A stretch of DNA of 45,878 nucleotides from Halieaceae bacterium (GTDB lineage Bacteria; Pseudomonadota; Gammaproteobacteria; Pseudomonadales; Halieaceae), in the NCBI GenBank assembly GCA_028282105.1, contig JANQIO010000240.1:1-45878 (forward strand), in the 5' to 3' direction. Below, piece after piece: positions 15,210 to 22,829 of the stretch. The first letter of the stretch is position 1. Every line of letters starts with the position of its first letter. Under the pieces are notes generated by a model. That model did not search any database, was not told the DNA's origin, and saw only the letters and a list, made by a program, of their open reading frames with translations. The position numbers were made by a program, and so were the translations under genes.

Positions 15210-15324
15210 GGATAGCGCCGTGCATCGGGGGCGGTGAGGCGCGCTTACAGGCCCTCAGGCGGGCTTGATAAAGGGGGTATATAGCTGCCGGGCGGGGGCC
15301 TGTGCCCGCAGCAGACGGGCGGGC

Positions 15325-15846
15325 TCAGGGTGCTGGCGCGGCGAGCGGGTGCTCCAGCCGGTAGAACAGGGTGGGCTTGCCGTCCTGGTCGCGCTGCGCT
15401 TCCAGTGCAAATCCCAGTCGCTCGCAGACGCCGACGGAGGCGTCGTTGCCGACGTCAATGGCGGCCCGCAGGTAGGTGAAGTGCAGGTCCCGAAAGGCGT
15501 AGTCGATTACCGCCCGTGCCGCTTCGGTGGCGAAGCCCTGGCCGGTGAACGCTGGGTCAAGGGCGTAGAGCAACTGGGGCTGCGGCTCGTCAAAAAAGTA
15601 CCACAGGCCCGCGTAGCCAATATAGCGTTGCTCGCCGCGGGTAAGCAGTTTCCACAATCCCCAGCCGTCGCGATCGAAGTGGGCGGCGGATGTCCGCAGT
15701 AGCTCGCGGGTGGTGTCTACGGGGATGGTTTCGTTGTCCCACAGGAAGGCTTTCACCGATTCGGAAACATTGGTGGCGTGGAAGCACTGCTCGTCAGCGG
15801 GGGTCAACGGGCGCAGCTGGAGGCGCTCGGTAGATAACTGGGTCAT
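15325..15846 (-). CDS. RimJ/RimL-type GNAT acetyltransferase
   Basis: A 173-residue GNAT protein starting STERLQLRPLTPADEQCFHA, as in the RimL/SpeG-like group. It continues with PAFTGQGFATEAARAVIDYAF (acetyl-CoA loop G-Q-G-F-A) and DVGNDASVGVCERLGFALEA. The start at 15846 has GGGAGA 6 nt upstream. The substrate may be a ribosomal protein or small amine; it cannot be resolved here. It stands alone. Confidence 0.85.
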   Translation of the reverse strand: MTQLSTERLQLRPLTPADEQCFHATNVSESVKAFLWDNETIPVDTTRELLRTSAAHFDRDGWGLWKLLTRGEQRYIGYAGLWYFFDEPQPQLLYALDPAFTGQGFATEAARAVIDYAFRDLHFTYLRAAIDVGNDASVGVCERLGFALEAQRDQDGKPTLFYRLEHPLAAPAP

Positions 15847-15952
15847 GGATTCTCCCGGAAATAGCCCGGAGTGTGGCACGCTGTCCTGGCGCCGGGAAAG
15901 CGTCGGCTGTTTGGGTGAGGTGACCGACTGCGGGTCACAGCGGGGTGAGGGT

Positions 15953-15984
15953 GAGGTCGGAGCCGGCGCGCCGGCTTCGACCTC
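15953..15984. terminator. Long palindromic hairpin after the secreted-protein gene
   Basis: Two 16-nt arms, 15953-15968 and 15969-15984, pair at 15 of 16 positions, with GCCGGCG/CGCCGGC in the centre. It lies just past the minus-strand stop of the secreted-protein gene. No T run follows, so Rho-independent termination is only possible, not shown. Confidence 0.45.
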
Positions 15985-15991
15985 GGTGCGT

Positions 15992-16846
15992 TTACTGAAT
16001 CACAACGTCATGGCGACGATCGGGAATGCGGGTATCCACTACCGCCTGCAGCATATCCCCCTGCCGGAACAGGTAGGCAGAGCCATAGGACAGGGACTGT
16101 CCGTCTGACAGCCGGAAAACGGCGTCTTTGCCATCCTCATCCACGGCGAATACTGCCGCCTGGATGTCTGCGCAGGTGTTGCGGCCACCTTCCCAGCCCA
16201 GCAACGGGTCGGAGCAGTAGGGCTCCAGGAAGTTGGTGATTTGCGTCACCATGCCGGCCCGGCGCTGACGGCCGTGATCCCTGACAATCAGATGGACTTC
16301 GGAACTGTAGTTCACAAAGCCCAGCCCGAGCCCCAGCGGATCGACAATCTGCGCGCCGGCCAGGTCCAGGTGCTCGAAGGGGCTGCGGTAGATCGACGCT
16401 GCCAGGCGAATGCGCCCGTTGCGCGGATCACTCAGGCCGCCCGTGGCGTACAACACCGCGACCCCGGAGGCGATGTTCGGCTGAATCAGCGACGGGTCGG
16501 GATTACCGGCGGCTACCGAGTCCAGGTAGGCCTGGCCGAAGATGTCCACGGCCCCGCATTTTTCCAGGCCCAATGGGTTGCTCAGGCAGGCGTTGGGATT
16601 GTTGAAGATCGCCCACCACAGGGTCGCGGCATGGGAATAGTGCCGCAGTCTCTTGCCCGGGAGCACGAATTCGGTGGAAAAATCTTCGGTGGTCGCCATC
16701 TCTGCCCCGGCGTCCTGCGCCAGCGCCGGCCAGCAGCCGGCGGTGAGCAGGAACATCATGGCATGGATAAAGCGGCGCGTCAGGCGGTGGCCCGGGCCCT
16801 GCTCCTGTCGGCAGGCGTCGCCGGTTAAGGTATTGCTATGTTTCAC
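15992..16846 (-). CDS. Secreted protein of unknown function
   Basis: A 284-residue protein with an N-terminal signal peptide: basic region HRLTRRF, hydrophobic HAMMFLLTAGCWPALA, likely cut after ALA before QDAGAEM. The mature part has four Cys (LSNP...LEKCGAVDIF and EPYCSDP...NTCADIQ regions) that could form disulfides in the periplasm. No family was recognised. GTG 16846 is preceded by AGAGGAGA at 6 nt. It is the only gene between its promoter module (copy B, 49 nt upstream of the start) and the palindromic hairpin. Confidence 0.7.
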   Translation of the reverse strand: MKHSNTLTGDACRQEQGPGHRLTRRFIHAMMFLLTAGCWPALAQDAGAEMATTEDFSTEFVLPGKRLRHYSHAATLWWAIFNNPNACLSNPLGLEKCGAVDIFGQAYLDSVAAGNPDPSLIQPNIASGVAVLYATGGLSDPRNGRIRLAASIYRSPFEHLDLAGAQIVDPLGLGLGFVNYSSEVHLIVRDHGRQRRAGMVTQITNFLEPYCSDPLLGWEGGRNTCADIQAAVFAVDEDGKDAVFRLSDGQSLSYGSAYLFRQGDMLQAVVDTRIPDRRHDVVIQ

Positions 16847-16895
16847 GGTGGTCTCCTCTTGGGGTCCGGCAGCGGGATTACCACCGGGTGCGTGA

Positions 16896-16976
16896 ATGCT
16901 GCCCAGCGACTCCGGGAAGAACTTGACTGTCAGATGATTCTTTCCTGACCATTTAATTTCTTTATAAAAAACAATG
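16896..16976 (-). promoter_or_regulatory. Repeated upstream module, copy B
   Basis: Minus-strand order: AT-rich block ending at 16951, GGTCAGGA (16943-16950), degenerate second repeat, CAGTCAAG (16922-16929), 20 nt, CAGCAT (16896-16901). The AT-rich block plus first repeat match copy A at 30 of 34 positions. Distance to the downstream start codon is 49 nt, the same as in copy A. Confidence 0.7.
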
Positions 16977-17093
16977 ATCTAGGTATTGATATGGTGGCGG
17001 AAAGGGGATGCTCGCCAGCCCTTCGGAGTCACCGGATCACGGTGCCGGTAGTACAATATGCCCTCGCCGACGGCCGGAAAGGGCAAGCCTCAC

Positions 17094-17369
17094 TCAGCGC
17101 TCGGTGCTGGGATCTATCATGCGGCTGATTGCAGTCACCTGGGTGGCAGGAAAGCCGCTCAGTTCCGCATGCCGATGGATAATAGCTTCGTCTTTTGCGA
17201 GGTAAACGCAGAATGTTCTGTCCGCGGCCACGAAACTCTCAAGCCATTGGATGTCGGGGCCCAGGATTCTGAGAATCTTATTGGATTGTGCCGCAGCATC
17301 GCGAAACTGATCGTGTTCAAAAGAACCGATTTCCGGGATGCGGCGCTCGATAATGAATTTCTTCAGCAT
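17094..17369 (-). CDS. DUF4242 (SCO4226-like) family protein
   Basis: A 91-residue ferredoxin-like-fold protein: KKFIIERRIPEIGSF, LGPDIQWLESFVAADRTFCVYLAKDEAIIHRHAELSGFPATQVTAI. The pattern fits DUF4242, whose studied member SCO4226 binds nickel. The usual metal-site His residues may include those in IIHRHAE. The start at 17369 has AGGAGA 8 nt upstream. Its upstream module is copy C. The function in the cell is unknown. Confidence 0.75.
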   Translation of the reverse strand: MLKKFIIERRIPEIGSFEHDQFRDAAAQSNKILRILGPDIQWLESFVAADRTFCVYLAKDEAIIHRHAELSGFPATQVTAISRMIDPSTER

Positions 17370-17469
17370 GACTCGAATCTCCTGTGAATGGGTCAATGAT
17401 TAGGATGGCTTTGGTCCGGCGTGCCCGCAGGGGCTGGCGCCGTCGCGGATGGCCTGGACCAAGGTGGCG

Positions 17470-17524
17470 ATACTGCCCAGCGCCCGCGGAGATGACTTGA
17501 CTGGCTCCTGACCCATTCCTGACC
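17470..17524 (-). promoter_or_regulatory. Repeated upstream module, copy C
   Basis: Minus-strand order: GGTCAGGA (17517-17524), GGTCAGGA (17506-17513), CAGTCAAG (17496-17503), 20 nt, CAGTAT (17470-17475). Spacing is identical to copy A. The AT-rich block seen in copies A and B is absent. It ends 100 nt before the DUF4242 start codon. Confidence 0.65.
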
Positions 17525-17704
17525 ATTCACTACCGGGGCGGAACGGCATTTTTCGAGCACTGCAGAAAGTGTCGGCGCGGGCAGCCAATGTGCAGCGAGG
17601 GGAATCGTGCCGCTGGAGTCGTTGCGGAGCGCGGGCTCGAGTATATTTCCGCGAGACCTGCAGATTGACGCTGTCCAGTCGGGCATTTGGAGGACGAGGA
17701 TTCC
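17525..17704. other. Intergenic region before the Zn-peptidase gene
   Basis: Together with copy C and the DUF4242 leader this forms a 335-bp gap. Apart from copy C and GAGTATATT at about 17637-17645, which could be part of a plus-strand promoter, nothing else is recognised. Confidence 0.4.
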
Positions 17705-18385
17705 ATGCTGTACCTGATATTGGCATTCCTGGCAGCCCTGGCGATCTACGGTCCCAGCCTCTGGGTGCACTACGTGCTGCGGCGCTACGCCACCGAGGTG
17801 GACAGCATGCCGGGCACCGGGGCTGAACTGGCGGAACACCTGGTGGCGCGTTTCGAGCTGGAGGGTGTGACTGTCCAGAGGGGCAAGCCGGGGCAGGATT
17901 TTTATTCACCCACGGATCGCATTGTCTCGCTGAGCCCGGACCACTACGACGGCAAGTCACTCTCTGCGGTGGCGGTGGCGGCTCACGAAGTGGGCCACGC
18001 CATCCAGTTCTGCCGCCGGGAGCCGGTTAGCCTGCTGCGGGAGAAATACCTGGGGCGCGCGTTCCAGATTCGCCGGGCGGGCACCCTCATCCTGATGTCT
18101 ATCCCGCTGATCACGGCGCTGTCCAGGAGCCCGGTGCTGTTGGTGCTGCTGGGCCTGGTGGGGGTGATGACCATGCTGGTGTCGGTGATGATGTATGTGG
18201 CCATCCTGCCTGAGGAATACGACGCCAGCTTCAACAAGGCGCTGCCCATCCTGGAGGAGGGCTACATCCCGGAGGCCGACCTGCCGATCGTTCGACGCAT
18301 CCTCAAGGCCTGCGCGCTCACCTATGTTGCGGCAGCGCTGGCGGATGTGTTCAGCCTGTGGCGCTGGCTGCGGTTCCTGCGCTAA
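17705..18385 (+). CDS. Membrane Zn-dependent peptidase (Zn_peptidase_2 family)
   Basis: A 226-residue membrane protein with an N-terminal helix (LYLILAFLAALAIYGPSLWV). The zinc motif HEVGH (AVAAHEVGHAIQF) is preceded by FYSPTDRIVSLSPDHYDGKSLSAVAVAAHE. Two central membrane helices (TLILMSIPLITALS, VLLVLLGLVGVMTMLVSVMMYVAILPEEYDASF) follow. This matches the YugP-like neutral zinc metallopeptidase family. The substrate is unknown. ATG 17705 follows GGAGGACGAGG; an upstream in-frame TTG at 17687 overlaps that ribosome binding site. Confidence 0.85.
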   Translation: MLYLILAFLAALAIYGPSLWVHYVLRRYATEVDSMPGTGAELAEHLVARFELEGVTVQRGKPGQDFYSPTDRIVSLSPDHYDGKSLSAVAVAAHEVGHAIQFCRREPVSLLREKYLGRAFQIRRAGTLILMSIPLITALSRSPVLLVLLGLVGVMTMLVSVMMYVAILPEEYDASFNKALPILEEGYIPEADLPIVRRILKACALTYVAAALADVFSLWRWLRFLR

Positions 18386-18678
18386 ACCTTGCCGCGGCTG
18401 GCATGGCGCGGCTGTATCAGCGTTTGCACTGCTAGCGCGCAGCGGCGGGCGAAAACGGTGCAGCGAGCGGGTCTGTCGAGCAATACGATTCCGAAACGCT
18501 CAGTAAAAACCGAATGCACATCTAACCACCTATGCATGCCTGCATAGATGGGTGTTTCCAGCGCTTTTTCTAGCTGTCTGTAAAATCAGAGAAAAATGTA
18601 GATTCCATTTTTAGAATTCGCTTTTCTCGAACTATCGTTTTTCCCATAACAGCAAGATTAATCCGAATCGAACGGGGT
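18386..18678. other. Long AT-richer intergenic region upstream of a sigma-54 promoter
   Basis: No gene is seen. The second half (about 18500-18660) is clearly more AT-rich than the surroundings. It contains one strong palindrome (18525-18552), listed separately, suited to an enhancer-binding protein. No exact IHF consensus was found. Confidence 0.5.
18525..18552. promoter_or_regulatory. Palindromic probable upstream activator site
   Basis: CTATGCA (18530-18536) and TGCATAG (18541-18547) are perfect inverted repeats around TGCC. Pairing continues outward with gaps to about 28 bp. It lies about 130 bp upstream of a sigma-54 promoter, the usual distance for an enhancer-binding protein site. Confidence 0.5.
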
Positions 18679-18695
18679 CTGGCACGTCGCTTGCT
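18679..18695 (+). promoter_or_regulatory. Sigma-54 promoter
   Basis: CTGGCACGTCGCTTGCT matches the -24/-12 consensus (TGGCACG, 4 nt, TTGCW). GG (18681-18682) and GC (18693-18694) are separated by 10 nt. Transcription should begin near 18706. Confidence 0.75.
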
Positions 18696-18705
18696 GTATC
18701 TCACC

Positions 18706-18761
18706 CCAGTCGACCCGGGATGGTCGTCTCACCTTGGCGCCCCCCCTGGGGCGCCTTTTTT
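18706..18761 (+). ncRNA. Predicted short sigma-54-dependent RNA
   Basis: From the predicted start near 18706 to the end of the terminator there are only about 56 nt. The first hairpin pairs CGACC (18711-18715) with GGTCG (18722-18726) around a CGGGAT loop. The second is the terminator. No reading frame of note lies inside. It may be a small RNA or an attenuating leader for the DUF389 gene. Confidence 0.45.
18736..18761 (+). terminator. Strong intrinsic terminator
   Basis: GGCGCCCC (18736-18743) and GGGGCGCC (18748-18755) form a perfect 8-bp stem with a 4-nt loop, followed by six T residues (18756-18761). Confidence 0.8.
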
Positions 18762-18864
18762 ATTGGCGCCGGAAGGCTACCTGGCCGATATCCGTTCGTC
18801 CTGGTCTGACAGCGCATGGGCAGCGCGTTTCGCAAAGCCCGGATGCTGGGTTACTCTCGGGCCC

Positions 18865-19839
18865 ATGAAACTGGTCAAGGTATTCTCCAGCGCCGCCAAC
18901 GCGCCCACCGTCGCCGGCATGGCGGAAGCCAAAGGTGTGCGGCTGTTATCCGATGAGGTGGAAGAGGACGAAGGCATCCACCTGCTGGAACTGATGGTCT
19001 CCGACGACAAGCTGCAGGGTGTCATGGATACGCTGCAGAGCCTGTTCCGCTCCAATCCCGATGAAGTGGTCATGGTGGTGCCGCTGGAGGCTTACCTGCC
19101 GAAGTCCAGTGACGCGGAGCGCAAGGTAGAAGACAAGGCGGTCGCCACCCGTGAGGCGCTGTTCGACCAGGCCGAGAAAAGCGCCCGGTTGGACAGGAAT
19201 TACCTGGTGCTGGTGGCGCTGTCCACGCTGGTCGCGGCCATTGGGCTGCTGGAGAACAACGTGGCCGTGGTGATTGGCGCCATGGTCATTGCGCCGCTGT
19301 TGGGTCCAAATCTCGCCCTCGGACTGGGGTCGGCGTTGGGTGACAGCGTGCTGATTCGCCAGGCGTTGCGCACCAGCGCCGCAGGATTGAGCCTGGCGCT
19401 GGCGATTTCACTGCTGCTGGGCCTGCTGTTGCCGGTAGAGCCCACCAGTGATGAGCTGATGGCGCGCACCCGGGTGGGCCTTGATGCCATCGTGCTGGCA
19501 CTGGCTTCCGGTGCTGCCGCGGCCCTGTCGCTGACCACCGGCCTGTCCAGCGTGCTGGTGGGGGTAATGGTGGCGGTGGCCCTGCTGCCGCCCACGGCCA
19601 CCGTTGGCCTGATGTTGGGTGCGGGCCGTATGGAGCTTGCCGGTATGGCGGGCCTGTTGCTGGTCGTCAACATCGTTTCTGTAAACCTCGCCGCCAAGCT
19701 GGTGTTCCTGTTCCGGGGCATTCGTCCCCGTACCGGTTCCGAGCGCAGGTTGGCGCGGCAGTCGAGCACTATCTACCTGGTGGTCTGGCTGGTGACCCTG
19801 GTAATCCTCGCGGCGGTGGTGATGCTTATCAAAGTCTGA
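18865..19839 (+). CDS. DUF389 family membrane protein
   Basis: A 324-residue protein with a soluble N-terminal ferredoxin-like part (residues 1-85), then about seven membrane helices. NYLVLVALSTLVAAIGLLENNVAVVIGAMVIAPLLGPNLALGLGSALGD is the hallmark of DUF389. Its function is not established. ATG 18865 is selected because MKLVKVF is where the domain starts; longer frames run back through the terminator. The only strong upstream promoter is the sigma-54 promoter, separated from the gene by a terminator. Confidence 0.85.
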   Translation: MKLVKVFSSAANAPTVAGMAEAKGVRLLSDEVEEDEGIHLLELMVSDDKLQGVMDTLQSLFRSNPDEVVMVVPLEAYLPKSSDAERKVEDKAVATREALFDQAEKSARLDRNYLVLVALSTLVAAIGLLENNVAVVIGAMVIAPLLGPNLALGLGSALGDSVLIRQALRTSAAGLSLALAISLLLGLLLPVEPTSDELMARTRVGLDAIVLALASGAAAALSLTTGLSSVLVGVMVAVALLPPTATVGLMLGAGRMELAGMAGLLLVVNIVSVNLAAKLVFLFRGIRPRTGSERRLARQSSTIYLVVWLVTLVILAAVVMLIKV

Positions 19840-19901
19840 GACCACAGCGCCGCCAGCGGTGGCGGTCTACACTAAAAACACACAATAAACGGGGGTTGAC
19901 C

Positions 19902-21374
19902 ATGCATCGACGCAAGTTTTGCCAGGCCACACTGATCGCTGGCGGCGCCCTGGCCCTGTCGCCCTGGCTGCGCGCCGCGGGCGCCGAGGTTCACGCCACC
20001 AACACCAGCGGCAAGCAGCTCACCATAGCCGCCAGCGCTGTCGATGACCTGGCCGCCGGCCTGCGGGGCCCTCTGCTGCTGCCCGGCAATGCGGCCTATG
20101 ACGAAGCGCGCCAGGTCTTGAACCCCACTATCGACAAACACCCGGCGCTGATTGTGCAGCCCTCCGGCGTGGCCGACGTGATGCGTGCCGTGCAGTTTGC
20201 CCAGGACCACAGCCTGGCCACTGCCATCAAGTGCGGAGGTCACAGCGCCTCGGGCAAGGGCACTGTGGATGGCGGCCTGCAAGTCGATCTCTCGCGGTTT
20301 CGCCACGTGCGGATCGATCGTTCACGGCGGGTGGCCCATGTGTCCGGCGGCAGCCTGCTGGGCGCCATGGACCACGAGGCCCTGGCCCACGGCCTGGTGA
20401 CTACGGCGGGTACGGTCTCGCACACGGGCGTTGGCGGGCTCGCCACCGGCGGCGGCTTTGGCCGCCTGGGCCGCAAGTACGGGCTGACGCTGGATAATAT
20501 TCTGGCGGCGGAAGTGGTGAGCGCCGACGGTCGCCTGCGCCGCGCCAGCGCCGAGGACCACCCGGACCTGTACTGGGGCGTGCGCGGCGGCGGCAGCAAT
20601 TTTGGTGTGGTGACGGGTTTCGAGTTCCAGCTGCACCCCATGCGGCGCGAGGTACTGCTGGGCAATTTCATCTACCCCTACGCGAAGCTCAGGGACGCCC
20701 TGGCCTTCTATGCGGAGTTTGCGCCCAACGCCCCGGACGAACTGCAGATCGACCTGATCTACGGCTTCCCGCCCGGCAATGACCAGGGCTTCGTGTTTTT
20801 TCAGAACGTCTGGTGCGGCAAGGAGTCCGAAGGGCGCAAGCTGTTCGAGCAGTACGCCAGCCTCGGCAAGCCCATCCGGGAAACCGTGGCGATGACCGAC
20901 TACGAGGTGATTCAGCGCAGCGGCGACTGGGATGCACCGCGCGCCACCGCTACCTATATGAAGGGCGGCTTTCTCTCGGCCTTCACCCCGGGACTGATTG
21001 ACGACATTGTCGACGGCATGGAGCCCGGCGGTGGGCGCTCCACTATGATGATCTTCCAGCAGGCGGGTGGCGCCATCGGCCGCGTGCCCACGGATGCCAC
21101 GGCTTTCCCACACCGCTATGCGGAATTCAATATGATGGCGACCATCGGTTGGGCGCCGGACCAGGCCGCCGACCCTCACAAACAGTGGATCAAGGCCTAC
21201 TGGCGCAAGCTGGCGCCCTATACCCACGGCTTCTACACCGTGGAAGCCGACGACGACAATGCCAGCCAGTGGGATCGCAATTACCAGGGCAACTTCGCGC
21301 GCATGGTAGAGGTGAAGCGCCGCTACGATCCGAACAACATCTTTCGGCTCAACGCCAATGTCTCCCCTGCCTAG
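19902..21374 (+). CDS. Tat-exported FAD-linked oxidase (BBE-like)
   Basis: The 490-residue protein opens with MHRRKFCQATLIAGGALALSPWLRAAGA, a probable Tat signal although only RRKF rather than RRxFLK. The FAD-binding (PCMH) domain includes IKCGGHSASG, where the His is the usual covalent-FAD residue, and TTAGTVSHTGVGGLATGGGFG. The second covalent residue (Cys) of bicovalent enzymes is replaced here. The C-terminal NWDRNYQGNF-like segment SQWDRNYQGNFARMVEVKRRYDPNNIF is the BBE motif. The substrate is probably a sugar or an aromatic alcohol, unresolved. GGGGG precedes the ATG at 8 nt. Confidence 0.85.
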   Translation: MHRRKFCQATLIAGGALALSPWLRAAGAEVHATNTSGKQLTIAASAVDDLAAGLRGPLLLPGNAAYDEARQVLNPTIDKHPALIVQPSGVADVMRAVQFAQDHSLATAIKCGGHSASGKGTVDGGLQVDLSRFRHVRIDRSRRVAHVSGGSLLGAMDHEALAHGLVTTAGTVSHTGVGGLATGGGFGRLGRKYGLTLDNILAAEVVSADGRLRRASAEDHPDLYWGVRGGGSNFGVVTGFEFQLHPMRREVLLGNFIYPYAKLRDALAFYAEFAPNAPDELQIDLIYGFPPGNDQGFVFFQNVWCGKESEGRKLFEQYASLGKPIRETVAMTDYEVIQRSGDWDAPRATATYMKGGFLSAFTPGLIDDIVDGMEPGGGRSTMMIFQQAGGAIGRVPTDATAFPHRYAEFNMMATIGWAPDQAADPHKQWIKAYWRKLAPYTHGFYTVEADDDNASQWDRNYQGNFARMVEVKRRYDPNNIFRLNANVSPA

Positions 21375-21386
21375 CGGAGCGGGCGG

Positions 21387-21677
21387 GTGAAGTTGCTGGT
21401 TGGGCTGGTCTTGCTACTGGCGCTGGCCGTTGGCGGCTTTGTTGTCAACGAGGCGCGCAAGGAAGTGAAGTACCTGTGCGCTAACTTCGGCGCCGGTGTG
21501 TCCAATGAGAGCGTGTTGCGCCAGCTCGGCACCGGCGAATTCCTGCGCTACAGCATTTACGCCTCGCCGCAGGGCAGTCGCATTGTTGTCGACAGCCTGT
21601 ATACCGCTACCCTGTATCGCTGCGTTATAGACCTGGACGCCAACGGCAAGGTGATCGGGGCAGTCGCCGGTTTCTAA
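21387..21677 (+). CDS. Small exported or membrane-anchored protein
   Basis: A 96-residue protein with an N-terminal hydrophobic helix (KLLVGLVLLLALAVGGFVV) and a soluble remainder with two Cys (YLCANFG and LYRCVIDLD) that could pair in the periplasm. No family recognised. GTG 21387 lies 12 nt after the FAD-oxidase stop, so the two may be co-transcribed. Confidence 0.6.
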   Translation: MKLLVGLVLLLALAVGGFVVNEARKEVKYLCANFGAGVSNESVLRQLGTGEFLRYSIYASPQGSRIVVDSLYTATLYRCVIDLDANGKVIGAVAGF

Positions 21678-21744
21678 CAAGGCGGTCTGCCTACCGACTC
21701 GGTTTACAATCCCACTCCAGTCTTTCTCGTCATCGGAAACACCT

Positions 21745-22275
21745 ATGAAACATCTCTCCCTGGCGCTGCTGTGCGCCATGCAGTTAACGGTGCTGCCGGC
21801 TGCTGCCGACCTGGACCGCTTTACCACCGGGCCCGCCATCACGGACTACGGCCCCGTGGCTGCCACGCCCGATGCCATAGCTATTCCCGCGGGGTCAGTC
21901 TTCAAGGTGGCTTTTGACGTGCGCCTCGCCGGGGAGGGCGGCAAGCCCAATCGCACCCTGGAGACCGCCGCACGTTTCATCAATATGCACGCCGCTGCCG
22001 GGGTGCCCTTGAAGAACATCCAGCTGGCCGTGGTCGTGCACGGGCCGGCTCATCGCGACCTGCTGAAAGTCAGCGCCCGCAGCGAACCCAATCCCAGCGC
22101 CGCGCTGATCGAGGCGCTGATCACCCACGGCGTGCAGATCCACCTCTGTGGCCAGACCGCGGCCTTCTATGACGTGGGAGTCAGCGACTTGCTGCCCGGG
22201 GTGCAGATGTCCCTCTCCGCCATGACCTCCCACGCCTTGCTGCAGCAGCAGGGCTACACCCTGAATCCTTTCTAG
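21745..22275 (+). CDS. Exported DsrE/DsrF-like family protein
   Basis: A 176-residue protein with a signal peptide (MKHLSLALLCAMQLTVLPAAA). A DsrE-fold domain follows: RFINMHAAAGVPLKNIQLAVVVHGPAHRDLL, then GVQIHLCGQTAAFYDVGVSDLLPGVQMSLSAMTS, where the Cys in HLCGQT is at the sulfur-relay position. Periplasmic DsrE-like proteins often occur with sulfur-oxidation functions; no partner is present here. An independent start with a 68-nt leader separates it from the small gene upstream. Confidence 0.75.
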   Translation: MKHLSLALLCAMQLTVLPAAADLDRFTTGPAITDYGPVAATPDAIAIPAGSVFKVAFDVRLAGEGGKPNRTLETAARFINMHAAAGVPLKNIQLAVVVHGPAHRDLLKVSARSEPNPSAALIEALITHGVQIHLCGQTAAFYDVGVSDLLPGVQMSLSAMTSHALLQQQGYTLNPF

Positions 22276-22387
22276 CTTCTCGCCTGCTGTGTCATCCCAG
22301 GTGATCAAATGCCCCGTTCGCCGCTGCGGATAGTGCGGTGCTGCGCTAGATTTTTCCCGACACAGGGAACGGCGGGCGTTGAGATTT

Positions 22388-22624
22388 GTGAAAACGACAA
22401 AGCACTTCGACTCGCTCTGGCGGCGTCCTGACCGCAGGGGGATCAAATGAGAGTGGATATGTCAGGTTGTGGATTCTCCGGAAAGGGAGCATATTCAGTC
22501 GGATGGACGCATCCGGCGTTGGGCGAGTATCCCTGAGGCGGGAGGACGCTATCTGCGGGTAGTGCTGCTTGCCGATGGCAACACCGTGCACAGCGCTTTT
22601 TTCGACAGGAGATTCAGGCCGTGA
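22388..22624 (+). pseudogene. DUF4258 gene with one in-frame opal stop
   Basis: Starting at GTG 22388, the frame reads VKTTKHFDSLWRRPDRRGIK, then TGA at 22448-22450, then EWICQVVDSPEREH and GRYLRVVLLADGNTVHSAFFDRRFRP to the stop at 22622. Apart from this one codon it is a full-length DUF4258 protein; families often have Arg at that position, so CGA to TGA is likely. Its stop overlaps the start of the DUF2283 gene, the usual toxin-antitoxin-like arrangement. The gene is probably inactivated. Confidence 0.65.
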
Positions 22625-22818
22625 AAGTACGCTATTTCACTGACACTGATACGCTCTACATCGAGTTTCAGGCTGGGGACATTGCCGAGACACGTGATCT
22701 GGATGAGAACACGACGATCGACCTGGATTAGCACGGCAACATCTGCGCGATGACGATGGAGCATGCGAAGACACGTACCGATGTTCCCAATATCACCTTT
22801 GAGGAAGTTGCCGCCTGA
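22621..22818 (+). pseudogene. DUF2283 gene with one in-frame amber stop
   Basis: From GTG 22621 the frame encodes VKVRYFTDTDTLYIEF, then QAGDIAETRDLDENTTIDLD, then TAG at 22729-22731, then HGNICAMTMEHAKTRTDVPNITFEEVAA. This is an otherwise complete 65-codon DUF2283 protein, the typical partner of DUF4258. The single amber codon (codon 37) would truncate it in the middle. It overlaps the upstream gene at GTGA. Confidence 0.65.
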
Positions 22819-22829
22819 GGCGAGCTTTC

